From assembly GCA_019310385.1 (NCBI GenBank), contig JAFDEK010000005.1:27594-91593 (forward strand): 64,000 nt of DNA, given 5' to 3'. Both the position numbers and the translations under genes were made by a program. Positions 32,221 to 40,189 of the stretch are shown here, one piece after another. Positions within the stretch are counted from its first letter, which is position 1. The number at the start of each line of letters is the position of its first letter. The notes beneath the pieces are model-generated. The model did no database searches. It saw only the letters and a list, made by a program, of their open reading frames with translations, and was not told where the DNA came from. Source of the stretch: Deltaproteobacteria bacterium. GTDB taxonomy: Bacteria; Myxococcota_A; UBA9160; UBA4427.

Positions 32221-33309
32221 GTGCGAACAATTGCCATCGTGAACCAGAAAGGTGGATGTGGGAAGACCACCACCTGCGTGAATCTGGGCGGTGCCCTCGC
32301 CGCAGATGGCGCCCGGGTTCTGGTGATCGATCTCGATCCCCAGGCGCATTCCACTCTGGCCCTCGGAATCGATCCCGAAGAACTCGACGAGAATCTCTAC
32401 GAGGTGCTGGCCGAGCCCGATGGCGCGGCGCAGCTGGAGCGGGTCGTCGTGGGCATCCTCGAGGGCCTCGACCTGGGCCCCTCGAGCATCGTGCTCTCGG
32501 CGCTGGAGCAGAAGCTGGCCGGTGAGCGCCACGATGCCCGAACCGAGCGCCTCAGCATGGCCCTCCGCGGTCTCTCGGTGAACTACGACTACGCCCTGAT
32601 CGACTGCCCCCCCAACGTCGGCCTGCTGACCTTCAACGCGCTGCGCGCCGCCCAGGAGGTGATCATTCCCCTCGAGACGAGCTTCTTCGCCATCGATGGC
32701 GTTCAGAAGCTGCTCGAGACCATCGGGCTGCTCTCGGAGCGCATCGGACACGACCTGACGGTGCGCATCCTCCCGACCCTCTACGACGGACGCACCCGCT
32801 TCGCACGCGAGACCCTCGGCGAGATCCGGGAGCTGTTCGGGGACATGTGCTTCGACAGCGTGATCCGGCAGAACGTCAAGCTACGCGAGGCCGCCCGTAA
32901 GGGCGTCCCGATCAACCGCTACGCCGCCTCGGCCAACGGAACGCGGGACTACGCCGCCCTGGCCCTCGAACTCGCGGCCAGCGCGCCGGAGCTGGTAACC
33001 CACGATGACGTCGCCCCCGAAGACCCGAGCCGGCCCGAATCGCGGGAGGTGGTGGTCCGCTTCCGCGACGCCGGCGCCGGAGAAGTGCGCATCGCCGGCG
33101 ACTTCAATGGCTGGGTGCCCGACAAGGGCGTACGTTCCCTCATCGAGTCCGAGGGTCAGTCGCGAGTATGGACGAAGGTCCTGCGGCTGAGCCCCGGAAC
33201 CTATGAATACCGCTACGTGGTGGATGGCGAATGGTGTTCCGACCCGGAAAACCCACAGTCGGTCCCGGGACCGGCGGGCGCGACCAACTCCGTACTCGTG
33301 GTGCGCTGA
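32221..33309 (+). CDS. ParA-type ATPase fused to a glycogen-binding (CBM48/AMPK-type) domain
   Basis: 362 residues. Residues 1 to about 255 are a complete ParA/Soj ATPase: deviant Walker A QKGGCGKTT with signature Lys10 and catalytic Lys15, DLDPQAHST, and DCPPNVGLLTFNAL. From about 272 to the end comes an E-set beta-sandwich: VRIAGDFNGWVPDKG, LSPGTYEYRYVVDGEW and a final ATNSVLVV. The two Trp residues and the Asn sit where AMPK/CBM48 domains contact alpha-glucan. ParA proteins are dimerising ATPases that position cargo. The fusion suggests positioning of, or sensing by, glycogen-like polymer, which is inference. No ParB follows. GTG start after a G-rich site. Confidence 0.88.
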   Translation: MRTIAIVNQKGGCGKTTTCVNLGGALAADGARVLVIDLDPQAHSTLALGIDPEELDENLYEVLAEPDGAAQLERVVVGILEGLDLGPSSIVLSALEQKLAGERHDARTERLSMALRGLSVNYDYALIDCPPNVGLLTFNALRAAQEVIIPLETSFFAIDGVQKLLETIGLLSERIGHDLTVRILPTLYDGRTRFARETLGEIRELFGDMCFDSVIRQNVKLREAARKGVPINRYAASANGTRDYAALALELAASAPELVTHDDVAPEDPSRPESREVVVRFRDAGAGEVRIAGDFNGWVPDKGVRSLIESEGQSRVWTKVLRLSPGTYEYRYVVDGEWCSDPENPQSVPGPAGATNSVLVVR

Positions 33310-33355
33310 TCGAAAGGTGATCGGGCATCGGCCGCCCGCGCGGTCCCTCTTCTGA

Positions 33356-33381
33356 GGGTCGGGTTCTGGGGTCGGGTTCTG
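33356..33381 (+). repeat. Two 13-bp direct repeats in the intergenic region
   Basis: GGGTCGGGTTCTG occurs at 33356-33368 and again immediately at 33369-33381, followed by a partial third copy (GGATCGGGA). It lies in the 133-bp gap between the ParA-CBM gene and the FlhG-like gene and could be a regulatory site. Confidence 0.7.
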
Positions 33382-33442
33382 GGATCGGGAGTCGATCACA
33401 GTCGAATTCCTGGTTGGAATCAAGCCGTCGCTGGAGAGAGAA

Positions 33443-34261
33443 TTGCCGCGCGACCTATCCGACGTACTGCACTACTTCATGCCCGAGGCCGAGCCGGAGC
33501 AGAGAGGCGACGCCGGCAAGGCGCGCAGCTCCCCAGCTCCAGCCGGAGAGCTTGCAACGCCCGCCCTGCCCGCGGCCTTGCCTCTGGTCGCTGTGCCCAT
33601 CGGGGACCGCGATGTGGTGCGGGCGGCCTTCACCTGGAACCTGGTAGTCGAGATCGCCCGCCTCGGCGGCAAGGCCAGCCTGGTCGTCGCCGGCGAGAGT
33701 CAGCGCTCTCCCCTCTTCCCCGCGAGCGGCATCGGCGCCATGGGGGCAGAGGTGATCCGCGTCCGAGCGGATAGCCTGGAAGAGCTCCAGCGAGCCGCCC
33801 TCGAAACGGCGGCCAGCCGCGCGACCACGGCCGCGGAGGGGGGCGTCGTCTTCGTCCGCATCGCACCCACCTGGCTGCGCGAGGCGCGGCGCGGCGCCGA
33901 GCTGCTGCGCTGGGCGCTGCTCTTCTCCTCCTCGGATCCGCGCGACCTGCTGGAGACCTACGGGATGGCCAAGCTGATCCTGGCCGGCAACTCCCGCGCC
34001 CACATCGGCGTCACGGTCCACGGCGCCCGCTCTCTGGGCGAGGCCGAGGAGTCCTTCGGGCGGCTCTCCGCCAGTGCCCGACGCCACCTCGATCACGAGC
34101 TTCAGAGCTACGGACTGATCGTGGATGACCTGGACGTCTACCGCGCGATCGTGGCCCAGCGCGCCATCGGTCTCGCTCATCCCCAATCGCCCGCCGCACG
34201 CGCTCTCCGCGACATCGCCAGGATGCTGGCGGACCACGCCCGCCACCCCACCCTTGCCTGA
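33443..34261 (+). CDS. MinD/FlhG-like pseudo-ATPase
   Basis: 272 residues. After a Pro/Ala-rich N-terminus, residues 48-84 line up with the start of a MinD/FlhG ATPase, but the P-loop reads GDRDVVRAA (54-62) where GKGGVGKTT is expected: both lysines and the Thr are lost. The rest keeps the FlhG pattern: strands around VVFVRI, a SSDPRDLLETYGMAKLI helix, GARSLGEAEESFGRL, and the end motif HPQSPAARALRDIA. It should therefore keep the fold without ATP hydrolysis. TTG start with GGAG six bases upstream. It follows the ParA-CBM gene and overlaps the next gene by eight bases. No flagellar genes are nearby. Confidence 0.65.
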   Translation: MPRDLSDVLHYFMPEAEPEQRGDAGKARSSPAPAGELATPALPAALPLVAVPIGDRDVVRAAFTWNLVVEIARLGGKASLVVAGESQRSPLFPASGIGAMGAEVIRVRADSLEELQRAALETAASRATTAAEGGVVFVRIAPTWLREARRGAELLRWALLFSSSDPRDLLETYGMAKLILAGNSRAHIGVTVHGARSLGEAEESFGRLSASARRHLDHELQSYGLIVDDLDVYRAIVAQRAIGLAHPQSPAARALRDIARMLADHARHPTLA

Positions 34262-34856
34262 GTTCACCTACCTCCCACCGCCCCCGCCCAGCGAAGTTCG
34301 GAAATTCGTTCGCCAGCGCATGAGCCTCCTGGAGCCCGCGACCCGGATTATCGCCGAGGATCTCCTCGGCGAGGGCGCCCGCGTGGACCTCGTCGCGGTC
34401 GACCACCAGGGTCAGGCCGTGCTGGTGTTGATCGGGGAGGAGGGCGAGGACCGTGCCCTTCTCACCCGCGCTCTGGCCCAGTGCGCCTGGGCGAGGTCCC
34501 GGATCGGAGACTGGCTGAAGCTTGCTCCGCAGCTCGACCTCGAGGCCGAAGCTGGCGTGCGAGGGATCATCCTGAGCCCCAGCTATCACTCCGACACCCT
34601 GCTGGCCGCGTCGAGCCTCGAAGTGCCCAGGATCAGCCCGGTGGTCTATCGCTGCATCGGCGACGAATCGCGCACACAGCTGCTCCTCGAGGCGACGGCA
34701 CCCCCCGCCGGCTGGCCGGGCGATGCGCTCTCCCGCTCCCTTGGCGAAGCGGTGCCTCCCTTCCGGAGCGGGCTCCGGGAGTCCGATCTGAGACTCAGCC
34801 CCGAGGAGCGCCGGGAGCTCCTGGCCCCCAAGCCGCCCGACCTCACCCATCGCTGA
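34254..34856 (+). CDS. Degenerate PD-(D/E)XK nuclease-like protein
   Basis: 200 residues. The middle resembles RecB-like/DUF91-type nuclease folds: a leading EPATRIIAEDLL helix, VDLVAVDHQGQAVLVLIG and then a LLTRALAQCAWAR helix. The Asp (45) is present, but the E-x-K expected at 59-61 is L-I-G, so catalytic activity is doubtful. TTG start at 34254 overlaps the upstream stop by eight bases; ATG at 34320 is an alternative. Translational coupling to the pseudo-MinD gene indicates a joint function. Fold assignment is by eye and uncertain. Confidence 0.5.
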   Translation: MPEFTYLPPPPPSEVRKFVRQRMSLLEPATRIIAEDLLGEGARVDLVAVDHQGQAVLVLIGEEGEDRALLTRALAQCAWARSRIGDWLKLAPQLDLEAEAGVRGIILSPSYHSDTLLAASSLEVPRISPVVYRCIGDESRTQLLLEATAPPAGWPGDALSRSLGEAVPPFRSGLRESDLRLSPEERRELLAPKPPDLTHR

Positions 34857-35071
34857 GAGCGCGGCTCCAAGCACCAGGTGCCATCTCACGCCCCCCCCCA
34901 GCGCCCCGCGGGGCCGCGTCAGAAAAATCCGCTCCTCGCGTAAAAATTCCGACACCTTTTCAATCGAAACACCACTTCCCAAGTGGAGAGTGCCGCAGTG
35001 CCAGGTCCCGAGCCGCAGAGAAGGGCTCGATACGGACACGAGGAGATGCTGCAAGGCGCTGTTCGAGCTGG
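34857..35071 (+). other. Intergenic region with AT-rich blocks and a small palindrome
   Basis: A 215-bp gap upstream of the sigma factor gene. It contains two A-rich blocks (near 34921 and 34941) and the inverted repeat CCACTT-CCC-AAGTGG (34972-34986), a possible operator. I see no good -35/-10 pair. Confidence 0.4.
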
Positions 35072-35725
35072 ATGAAGGGGGTGCTGGAATTGGCTGCTGG
35101 GAGCGCTGCGCCGGACGCGACACCGGACGCACCAACCGACGTTCTACCGGATGTTCTGCCGGACGTTTTGCCGGATGTTCTGCCGGATGAAGTTCTCGTA
35201 GATCAGGTACGCCTGGGAAACCGGGGAGCCTTCGATCTTCTGTATCAGCGCTATTTCAAGCGCATCTACTACTTCGTCGACCGGCGTCTCGACAACCGGG
35301 CGGACACCGAGGAGACGGTGCAGGAGGTGTTCTGCAACGTTTTTACCTCCATCGACGGCTACCGGGGCGAGGCCCCCTTCGCCGCCTGGGTGTTCGGCCT
35401 CACGCGCAGGACCATTGCCACCCGTTTCAAGAAGAAGCGCGCCCCGACGGTGCCGCTGACTGAGGAGGGCGGCGAGCCCTACTCCGCCGACAATTCCGGC
35501 ACCTCGAATCACCCTTCTCCCCTCGAGTCCTACGAGTACCGGGAGCGCGTAACCAACATGGAGACGATGCTCCGCGAGCGTCTGAATCCAGAGCAGCAGA
35601 CCCTCTTCCACTTGCATCACATCGAGGATCGCTCCATCAGCGATATTGCCCGCACCCTCGACAAGAGCGAGAACGCGGTGAAATCGAATCTCTACCGAAC
35701 GCGCAAGATCCTGCTCGCGCGTTAG
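35072..35725 (+). CDS. ECF-type RNA polymerase sigma factor
   Basis: 217 residues. Region 2 begins at about residue 38 (VRLGNRGAFDLLYQRYFKRI, then DTEETVQEVFCNVF) and region 4 at about 165 (LNPEQQTLFHLHHIEDRSIS, then NAVKSNLYRTRKILLA). There is no region 3 domain, as in ECF sigma factors. Ahead of region 2 lies an acidic extension with four DVLP repeats that is not part of the fold. No anti-sigma factor is recognisable next door. ATG at 35072 is the best start, though no strong ribosome-binding site is seen. Confidence 0.85.
   Translation: MKGVLELAAGSAAPDATPDAPTDVLPDVLPDVLPDVLPDEVLVDQVRLGNRGAFDLLYQRYFKRIYYFVDRRLDNRADTEETVQEVFCNVFTSIDGYRGEAPFAAWVFGLTRRTIATRFKKKRAPTVPLTEEGGEPYSADNSGTSNHPSPLESYEYRERVTNMETMLRERLNPEQQTLFHLHHIEDRSISDIARTLDKSENAVKSNLYRTRKILLAR
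35138..35185 (+). repeat. Four 12-bp tandem repeats encoding DVLP
   Basis: Units gacgttctaccg, gatgttctgccg, gacgttttgccg and gatgttctgccg, each encoding DVLP, in the N-terminal extension of the sigma factor. Unit gain or loss would keep the frame. Confidence 0.9.
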
Positions 35726-35736
35726 ACTTCGGCGCC

Positions 35737-36534
35737 ATGCGCGCGCAGAGCTTCTTCTCGAGCGATCCCTCAGAGGATCTCGCTCTCTTTACGCGGCCGC
35801 TGCCTACACCCGACTGCCTGAGCGGAGCCGTCTGCCAGGGCTTCGAATTCAGCTCGAGGGGAGACCGCGTCACCGGGCGCCTGCTGCGTCCCACGTCCGA
35901 CGAGGGTCCCCTGCCGCTGATCCTGCTGCAGCACGCCGCCGGCACCTGGCGGTCTGCGAGCCCCCTCGACACCCTGACGGCCCGCTGGCTGGAGTCCGGG
36001 GCCGCCGTCGCCTCCGTCGAGCTTCCCCTCCACGGCGAACGGGCGAGCGCCAAGCTGAGCGAGCGCCTGCTGGGGGCGCTGGGAAGCGATGCGGCACCGG
36101 CCGTTTCGGCGCCCGCCGAGCTGGACCCGATCGCCCGCCTGCTGCGCATCGAATTCACGCGACAAGCCGTTGCGGACCTGCAGCGCGGCCTCGACGCCGT
36201 CGCTCGCATCAGCACCCTCGATTCACGACGCGTCGCCTTCGCGGGCTTCGGCGTGGGCGCAACGGTGGGAACCTTGTTCAGCGCCCTCGACCCCAGACCC
36301 GCCGCGGTGGTGCTCGCCCCCCCGGCCGACCGGGCCGCGCCGACCGAGGTCGCCCCTGCGCGTTACGTAGGCGAAATCGCCCCGCGGCCCCTCCTCGTGC
36401 TGGACACGGGAGGAACGCCGGAGACCGGCGCGAAGGCGCTCTTCGACGCGGCCGGCGAGCCCAGGACCCTCGAGTCCGGCGACGCCGCGAACTCCGAGGC
36501 GCTGCTCCGCTTCCTATCCACCCACCTCGCCTGA
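35737..36534 (+). CDS. Alpha/beta hydrolase-like protein lacking the nucleophile
   Basis: 265 residues with the pattern of a dienelactone hydrolase-like fold: LPLILLQHAAG (oxyanion loop region), a helical cap, and FAGFGVGATVG where the nucleophile elbow GxSxG should be. Gly172 occupies the serine position. A later Asp lies in LLVLDTGG and no clear catalytic His is seen. It may be a non-enzymatic binding protein. It begins 11 bp after the sigma factor stop, so the two are probably co-transcribed, and its 3' end overlaps the convergent EI24 gene by 21 bp. Confidence 0.65.
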   Translation: MRAQSFFSSDPSEDLALFTRPLPTPDCLSGAVCQGFEFSSRGDRVTGRLLRPTSDEGPLPLILLQHAAGTWRSASPLDTLTARWLESGAAVASVELPLHGERASAKLSERLLGALGSDAAPAVSAPAELDPIARLLRIEFTRQAVADLQRGLDAVARISTLDSRRVAFAGFGVGATVGTLFSALDPRPAAVVLAPPADRAAPTEVAPARYVGEIAPRPLLVLDTGGTPETGAKALFDAAGEPRTLESGDAANSEALLRFLSTHLA

Positions 36535-37386
36535 CGCCGGGGGGGGCGCCGGGATGGGATCCGAGATGGGATCCGAGATGGGATAGCGGAGTACGAGTAG
36601 GGTGCCGGCCGTGACGAGGCAGGGGAGCATGAGCAGGTTGAGGCCCGGCACGAGGCCCGTGAGGAAGGCGGTGCCACCGAAGCCCGCCATGACGGGGAGA
36701 TGCTCTCGCAGCCAGCTGCGCCGCGTGTGAAAGGGAATGTGGCGGCGATCGAGGGCGTAGCCCGCGTAATCGAGGGGCAAGAAGAGGGCGGTCAGGCAGA
36801 GGAGCAGCGGCGGGGCGACGAGCTGACCGCCGGGGATGAGCAGGCCTGCGGCGAAGATCAGCAGCCACAGGGCCCCGAAGAAGGCGATACGCCGGGACTC
36901 GTTGACGAGGGAGCGCCCGGCCTCTGCGAAGACGGCCGCAAGGCCGCTGTCCCCGGAATCGAAGAACTCCCCGCTCGCGATGCGCTCGACCCGCTGGGAG
37001 AGAACGTCGAGAAAGGGCGACGACAGCAGGTTGGCGATCAGAAAGGCCAGGACCAGGCAGACTCCCGAGAAGAGCGCGAAGAGGAGAAAACCGAAGACGA
37101 AGAGCAGCAGCTTGCCTGGCCCCACCCAGAGCCAGGCATACCAGGCCCCCGCCTCGAGGACGGGCAGCCAGCCGGTCAAGAGGAGCCGGATCGCTTCGTA
37201 GTATTCGACGATGAGCACCAGGGTGGTGGCGAGGGCGGCGAAGGTGAAGGCCACGGGAACCGCCGCCAGAAGCCACAGCCCCCGATCCGCCGCCAGGACC
37301 CGCATCCCGTCGAGCACCAGGCCCACACCCGCCGCAGCACCCTTCACCACGCCCCGAGGAGGGCCGTCCCGACGCGACTCGCTCAT
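36514..37386 (-). CDS. EI24/CysZ-like membrane protein
   Basis: 290 residues with about six hydrophobic segments, including the family-typical LIANLLSSPFLDVLSQRVE and a LPLDYAGYALDRRHIPF stretch. EI24-domain proteins include the sulfate transporter CysZ. The substrate here is not known. The C-terminus carries a duplicated ISDP motif. Convergent with, and overlapping, the hydrolase-like gene. Confidence 0.8.
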   Translation of the reverse strand: MSESRRDGPPRGVVKGAAAGVGLVLDGMRVLAADRGLWLLAAVPVAFTFAALATTLVLIVEYYEAIRLLLTGWLPVLEAGAWYAWLWVGPGKLLLFVFGFLLFALFSGVCLVLAFLIANLLSSPFLDVLSQRVERIASGEFFDSGDSGLAAVFAEAGRSLVNESRRIAFFGALWLLIFAAGLLIPGGQLVAPPLLLCLTALFLPLDYAGYALDRRHIPFHTRRSWLREHLPVMAGFGGTAFLTGLVPGLNLLMLPCLVTAGTLLVLRYPISDPISDPIPAPPPASGEVGG

Positions 37387-37596
37387 GGTCGGGAACTCTA
37401 TGGCTTCCCGCAGGGTCCGACAATCGCGATCCGCCGTCCGGGATCCGCCATCGACGCAGAGCCGGGCGAGTGGTAGTCAAAGGGGCCACACGGATCTGCC
37501 GGCACACGGCCCGGCCTCCGGACCGCCCTGCAGAACATCGCCTCGAGAAACACGCCCCACGAACCCGGGATGCCGCCACATCGGGAGTTGCCAGCC

Positions 37597-38655
37597 GTGA
37601 ATTCACCGCGCCTTCTCGTCATCGCGGTCGCCCTTGCGACTGCCGCCCTCGCCTGCTCGTCAGCAGGCCCCAAGGACCCGGCCACCGCGCCCTCCACTGG
37701 TGGACCCGTCGTCGCGCAGGTGGGCGACCGGAGCGTCACCCAGCAGGAGCTCGACGAGTGGATCAAGAATGCCTGGTTCGCCGAGCAGACCCGCGGCGGC
37801 GATCCCGCCAAGGTCTACGAGCTGCGCTCCGGCGGGCTCGATGTGATGGTGGGCGAGATCGCGGTGGAGGAGGAGGCGGCCCGTCGCGGAATCAGCCCCG
37901 AGGAGCTGATCGCCCTGGAGACCGAATCCCTGGGCCCGGTGACCGACGAGGAGATCGATCTCTTCTACGAGCGGAACAAGGCGCAGATCCGCCCCCAGGA
38001 CAGCCTCGAGAAGCTTCACCCCCAGATCCGAAACTTCCTCGAAGAGGACCGCCCCACCCGGGCCACTGCAGTCGTGCTCGAGTCCTCCCAGGTGCGGATC
38101 CACCTCCGGCCGCCGCGAGTTGCCATCTCCGCCGAAGGCCATGCGCGGGGCCCCGAGAGCGCCCGGGTCATCATCATCGAGTTCAGCGACTACCAGTGTC
38201 CCTACTGCGCCCGTGCCGAGCCCATCATCGCCGACGTAATGGCCCGCTATCCCGAGGACGTGCGTTTCGTCTACCGCCACCTCCCCCTCGCCATGCATCC
38301 GGAGGCCCGGGGCGCCTCGGAGGCGGCAGTCTGCGCCGAAGAGCAGGGGCGCTTCTGGGACTACCACGCGCTCCTCTTCGCGAATCAGCGCGCCCTGACG
38401 CCCGAGGACCTCGCTACCTATGCGACCCAGCTGGGCCTCGACATGACGGCCTTCGAAGCCTGCTTGCACAGCGAGTCGACTGCCGAGCGCGTGGGCTTGG
38501 ATATGGCGGAGGCTCAGCGGGCGGGGGTCACGGGCACGCCGGCCTTCTTCGTCAATGGCGTCCCCTTCCACGGGGCGAGGCCCACGGCGGAGTTCGTCGA
38601 GATCATCGAGCGCGAGCTGCAGCGCGATACGGCCGAGCCGGCGCCCGAAGGCTGA
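37597..38655 (+). CDS. Probable lipoprotein with DsbA-like thioredoxin domain
   Basis: 352 residues. A signal peptide ending in a possible lipobox (ALAC, Cys20), then a helical SurA/PpiC-like N-terminal region (about 38-150), then a DsbA-family thioredoxin domain with active site CPYC (201-204) in EFSDYQCPYCARAE and the cis-Pro loop VTGTPAFFVNG. It probably acts as a thiol oxidoreductase or disulfide isomerase at the membrane face of the periplasm. GTG start at 37597 with GGGAG upstream; ATG at 37570 is an alternative. The combination of chaperone-like and thiol domains is notable. Confidence 0.85.
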   Translation: MNSPRLLVIAVALATAALACSSAGPKDPATAPSTGGPVVAQVGDRSVTQQELDEWIKNAWFAEQTRGGDPAKVYELRSGGLDVMVGEIAVEEEAARRGISPEELIALETESLGPVTDEEIDLFYERNKAQIRPQDSLEKLHPQIRNFLEEDRPTRATAVVLESSQVRIHLRPPRVAISAEGHARGPESARVIIIEFSDYQCPYCARAEPIIADVMARYPEDVRFVYRHLPLAMHPEARGASEAAVCAEEQGRFWDYHALLFANQRALTPEDLATYATQLGLDMTAFEACLHSESTAERVGLDMAEAQRAGVTGTPAFFVNGVPFHGARPTAEFVEIIERELQRDTAEPAPEG

Positions 38656-38657
38656 AG

Positions 38658-38705
38658 CCACTTCGGCCGCCCAGCAAGCCCCCACTTCGGCCGCCCAGCA
38701 AGCCC
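38658..38705 (+). repeat. Perfect 24-bp tandem duplication
   Basis: Two identical 24-bp units (38658-38681 and 38682-38705), each beginning ccacttcggccg, between the convergent DsbA-like and phosphomannomutase genes. Non-coding. Confidence 0.9.
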
Positions 38706-38721
38706 TACGTCGACCGCCCCG

Positions 38722-40062
38722 TCAGCCGGCGGCCTCCATGCGCGCCAGGAGGCGATCCCGTTCCTCGATCATGCGCTCCTCACTGCCCGCCTCCAGGTTG
38801 AGGCGCAGCACGGGCTCGGTGTTCGAGGGACGCAGATTGAACCACCAGTCCTCGTAGCGCACGAGAAGCCCGTCTAGATTCGAGACCTCGGGAGCGCCCA
38901 CGTGCTCGGCCTGGATCTCCGCCAGCAGGGCCCCGGTATCCGAGACCCGGCGATTGATCTCCCCACTCGCGTGGTAGCGACGCAGGGGTGCCACGATCCG
39001 CGAGAGCGGCTGCTTCTCCGCGGCGAGCAGGTCCAGCACGGCTACGAATGCGGCGGTTCCGTCATCGGCCATCAGCTCGGGCGAAAAGCGGAAGTAGAGG
39101 TGACCGGAGAGCTCCCCGGCGAAGACGGCGCCCGTCTCCCGCATCTGGGCCTTGACGAAGGAGTGCCCGACGCGGCACATGAGCGCGACGCCGCCCGCCT
39201 TCTCGACCTCTTCGGCCACCACACGACTCGAACGCAGGTCGTAGAGCACCGTCCCGCCCGGATGCCGACGCAGCTGATCTCGCGCGAGGATTCCCGTCAT
39301 GAGGTCCGAGGAGATGGGCTCCCCCTCATCGTCGACAAAGACTGCGCGGTCCCCGTCACCGTCGAAGCCGACACCGAAATCGGCGCCGCTGCGTAGCACC
39401 GCGTCGCGCAGGTCTTGCAGATTCTCGACCTTGAGCGGATCGGCTTCGTGGTTGGGGAAGCTGCCGTCGGGCTCGAAGTAGAGGCGCTCCACCGTCAGGG
39501 GAAGCCGCTCGAGGAGCTTCTCGAGGGCGACACTCGCCATCCCATTGCCGCAGTCGATGGCCACCCTGAGCTCGGGACATCTGCCGCCCACAGTGAGCAC
39601 GTGGTCCACGTATCCGTCGACCACGTCGACCGCGCTGCGTCCCCCGCGCCGGGCCGCGGGCTCGAGACCGGCGCGCTCGCTGGAAAGGGCCTCGATCTCC
39701 TTGAGGCCGCTCGCCTCGCCGATGGGAATGGCGTGCTCCCGACAGATCTTGAAACCGTTGTACTCACCCGGATTATGGGAGGCGGTGACCATGACCCCGC
39801 CTCCGGCGCCAAGCTCCTCCACCGCGTAGTAGAGCATGGGGGTCGAGATCAGCCCCAGATCCACCACCGCGGCGCCCTCGTCATTGATGCCGCGGATCAA
39901 CGCGTCGCTCAGCTCGGGCGAGTGGGTGCGCGCATCGCGGCCCACCGCGATGGCCTCTGCTGCGAGAAAATGCGCGGAGCCGCGCCCGATCGCGTACGCG
40001 AGATCCGCGTCCAGCTGGTCGGGCACGATGCCCCGAATGTCGTATGCCTTGAAGATCGCCAT
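38722..40062 (-). CDS. Phosphomannomutase/phosphoglucomutase
   Basis: 446 residues of the alpha-D-phosphohexomutase family. The phosphoserine loop is TASHNPGEYNG (about residue 97), the metal loop FDGDGDRAVF, the sugar-binding loop GELSGHLYF and the phosphate-binding loop RPSNTEPVLRL. It interconverts hexose 1- and 6-phosphates for nucleotide-sugar and envelope polysaccharide synthesis. ATG at 40062 gives the canonical N-terminus FKAYDIRGIVP; upstream codons are not conserved in kind. Confidence 0.94.
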   Translation of the reverse strand: MAIFKAYDIRGIVPDQLDADLAYAIGRGSAHFLAAEAIAVGRDARTHSPELSDALIRGINDEGAAVVDLGLISTPMLYYAVEELGAGGGVMVTASHNPGEYNGFKICREHAIPIGEASGLKEIEALSSERAGLEPAARRGGRSAVDVVDGYVDHVLTVGGRCPELRVAIDCGNGMASVALEKLLERLPLTVERLYFEPDGSFPNHEADPLKVENLQDLRDAVLRSGADFGVGFDGDGDRAVFVDDEGEPISSDLMTGILARDQLRRHPGGTVLYDLRSSRVVAEEVEKAGGVALMCRVGHSFVKAQMRETGAVFAGELSGHLYFRFSPELMADDGTAAFVAVLDLLAAEKQPLSRIVAPLRRYHASGEINRRVSDTGALLAEIQAEHVGAPEVSNLDGLLVRYEDWWFNLRPSNTEPVLRLNLEAGSEERMIEERDRLLARMEAAG

Positions 40063-40189
40063 GGCGCGGATACTACCGCTGGGGCCGCGTCCGGTCACCG
40101 CTTGACCCGGTCCGGCCCCAGCGGCACCATTGGGCACGGGCAAAGGACTCGGGCCATGGGCTCGACCCAATGAGCCCACGGAGAGTCAC

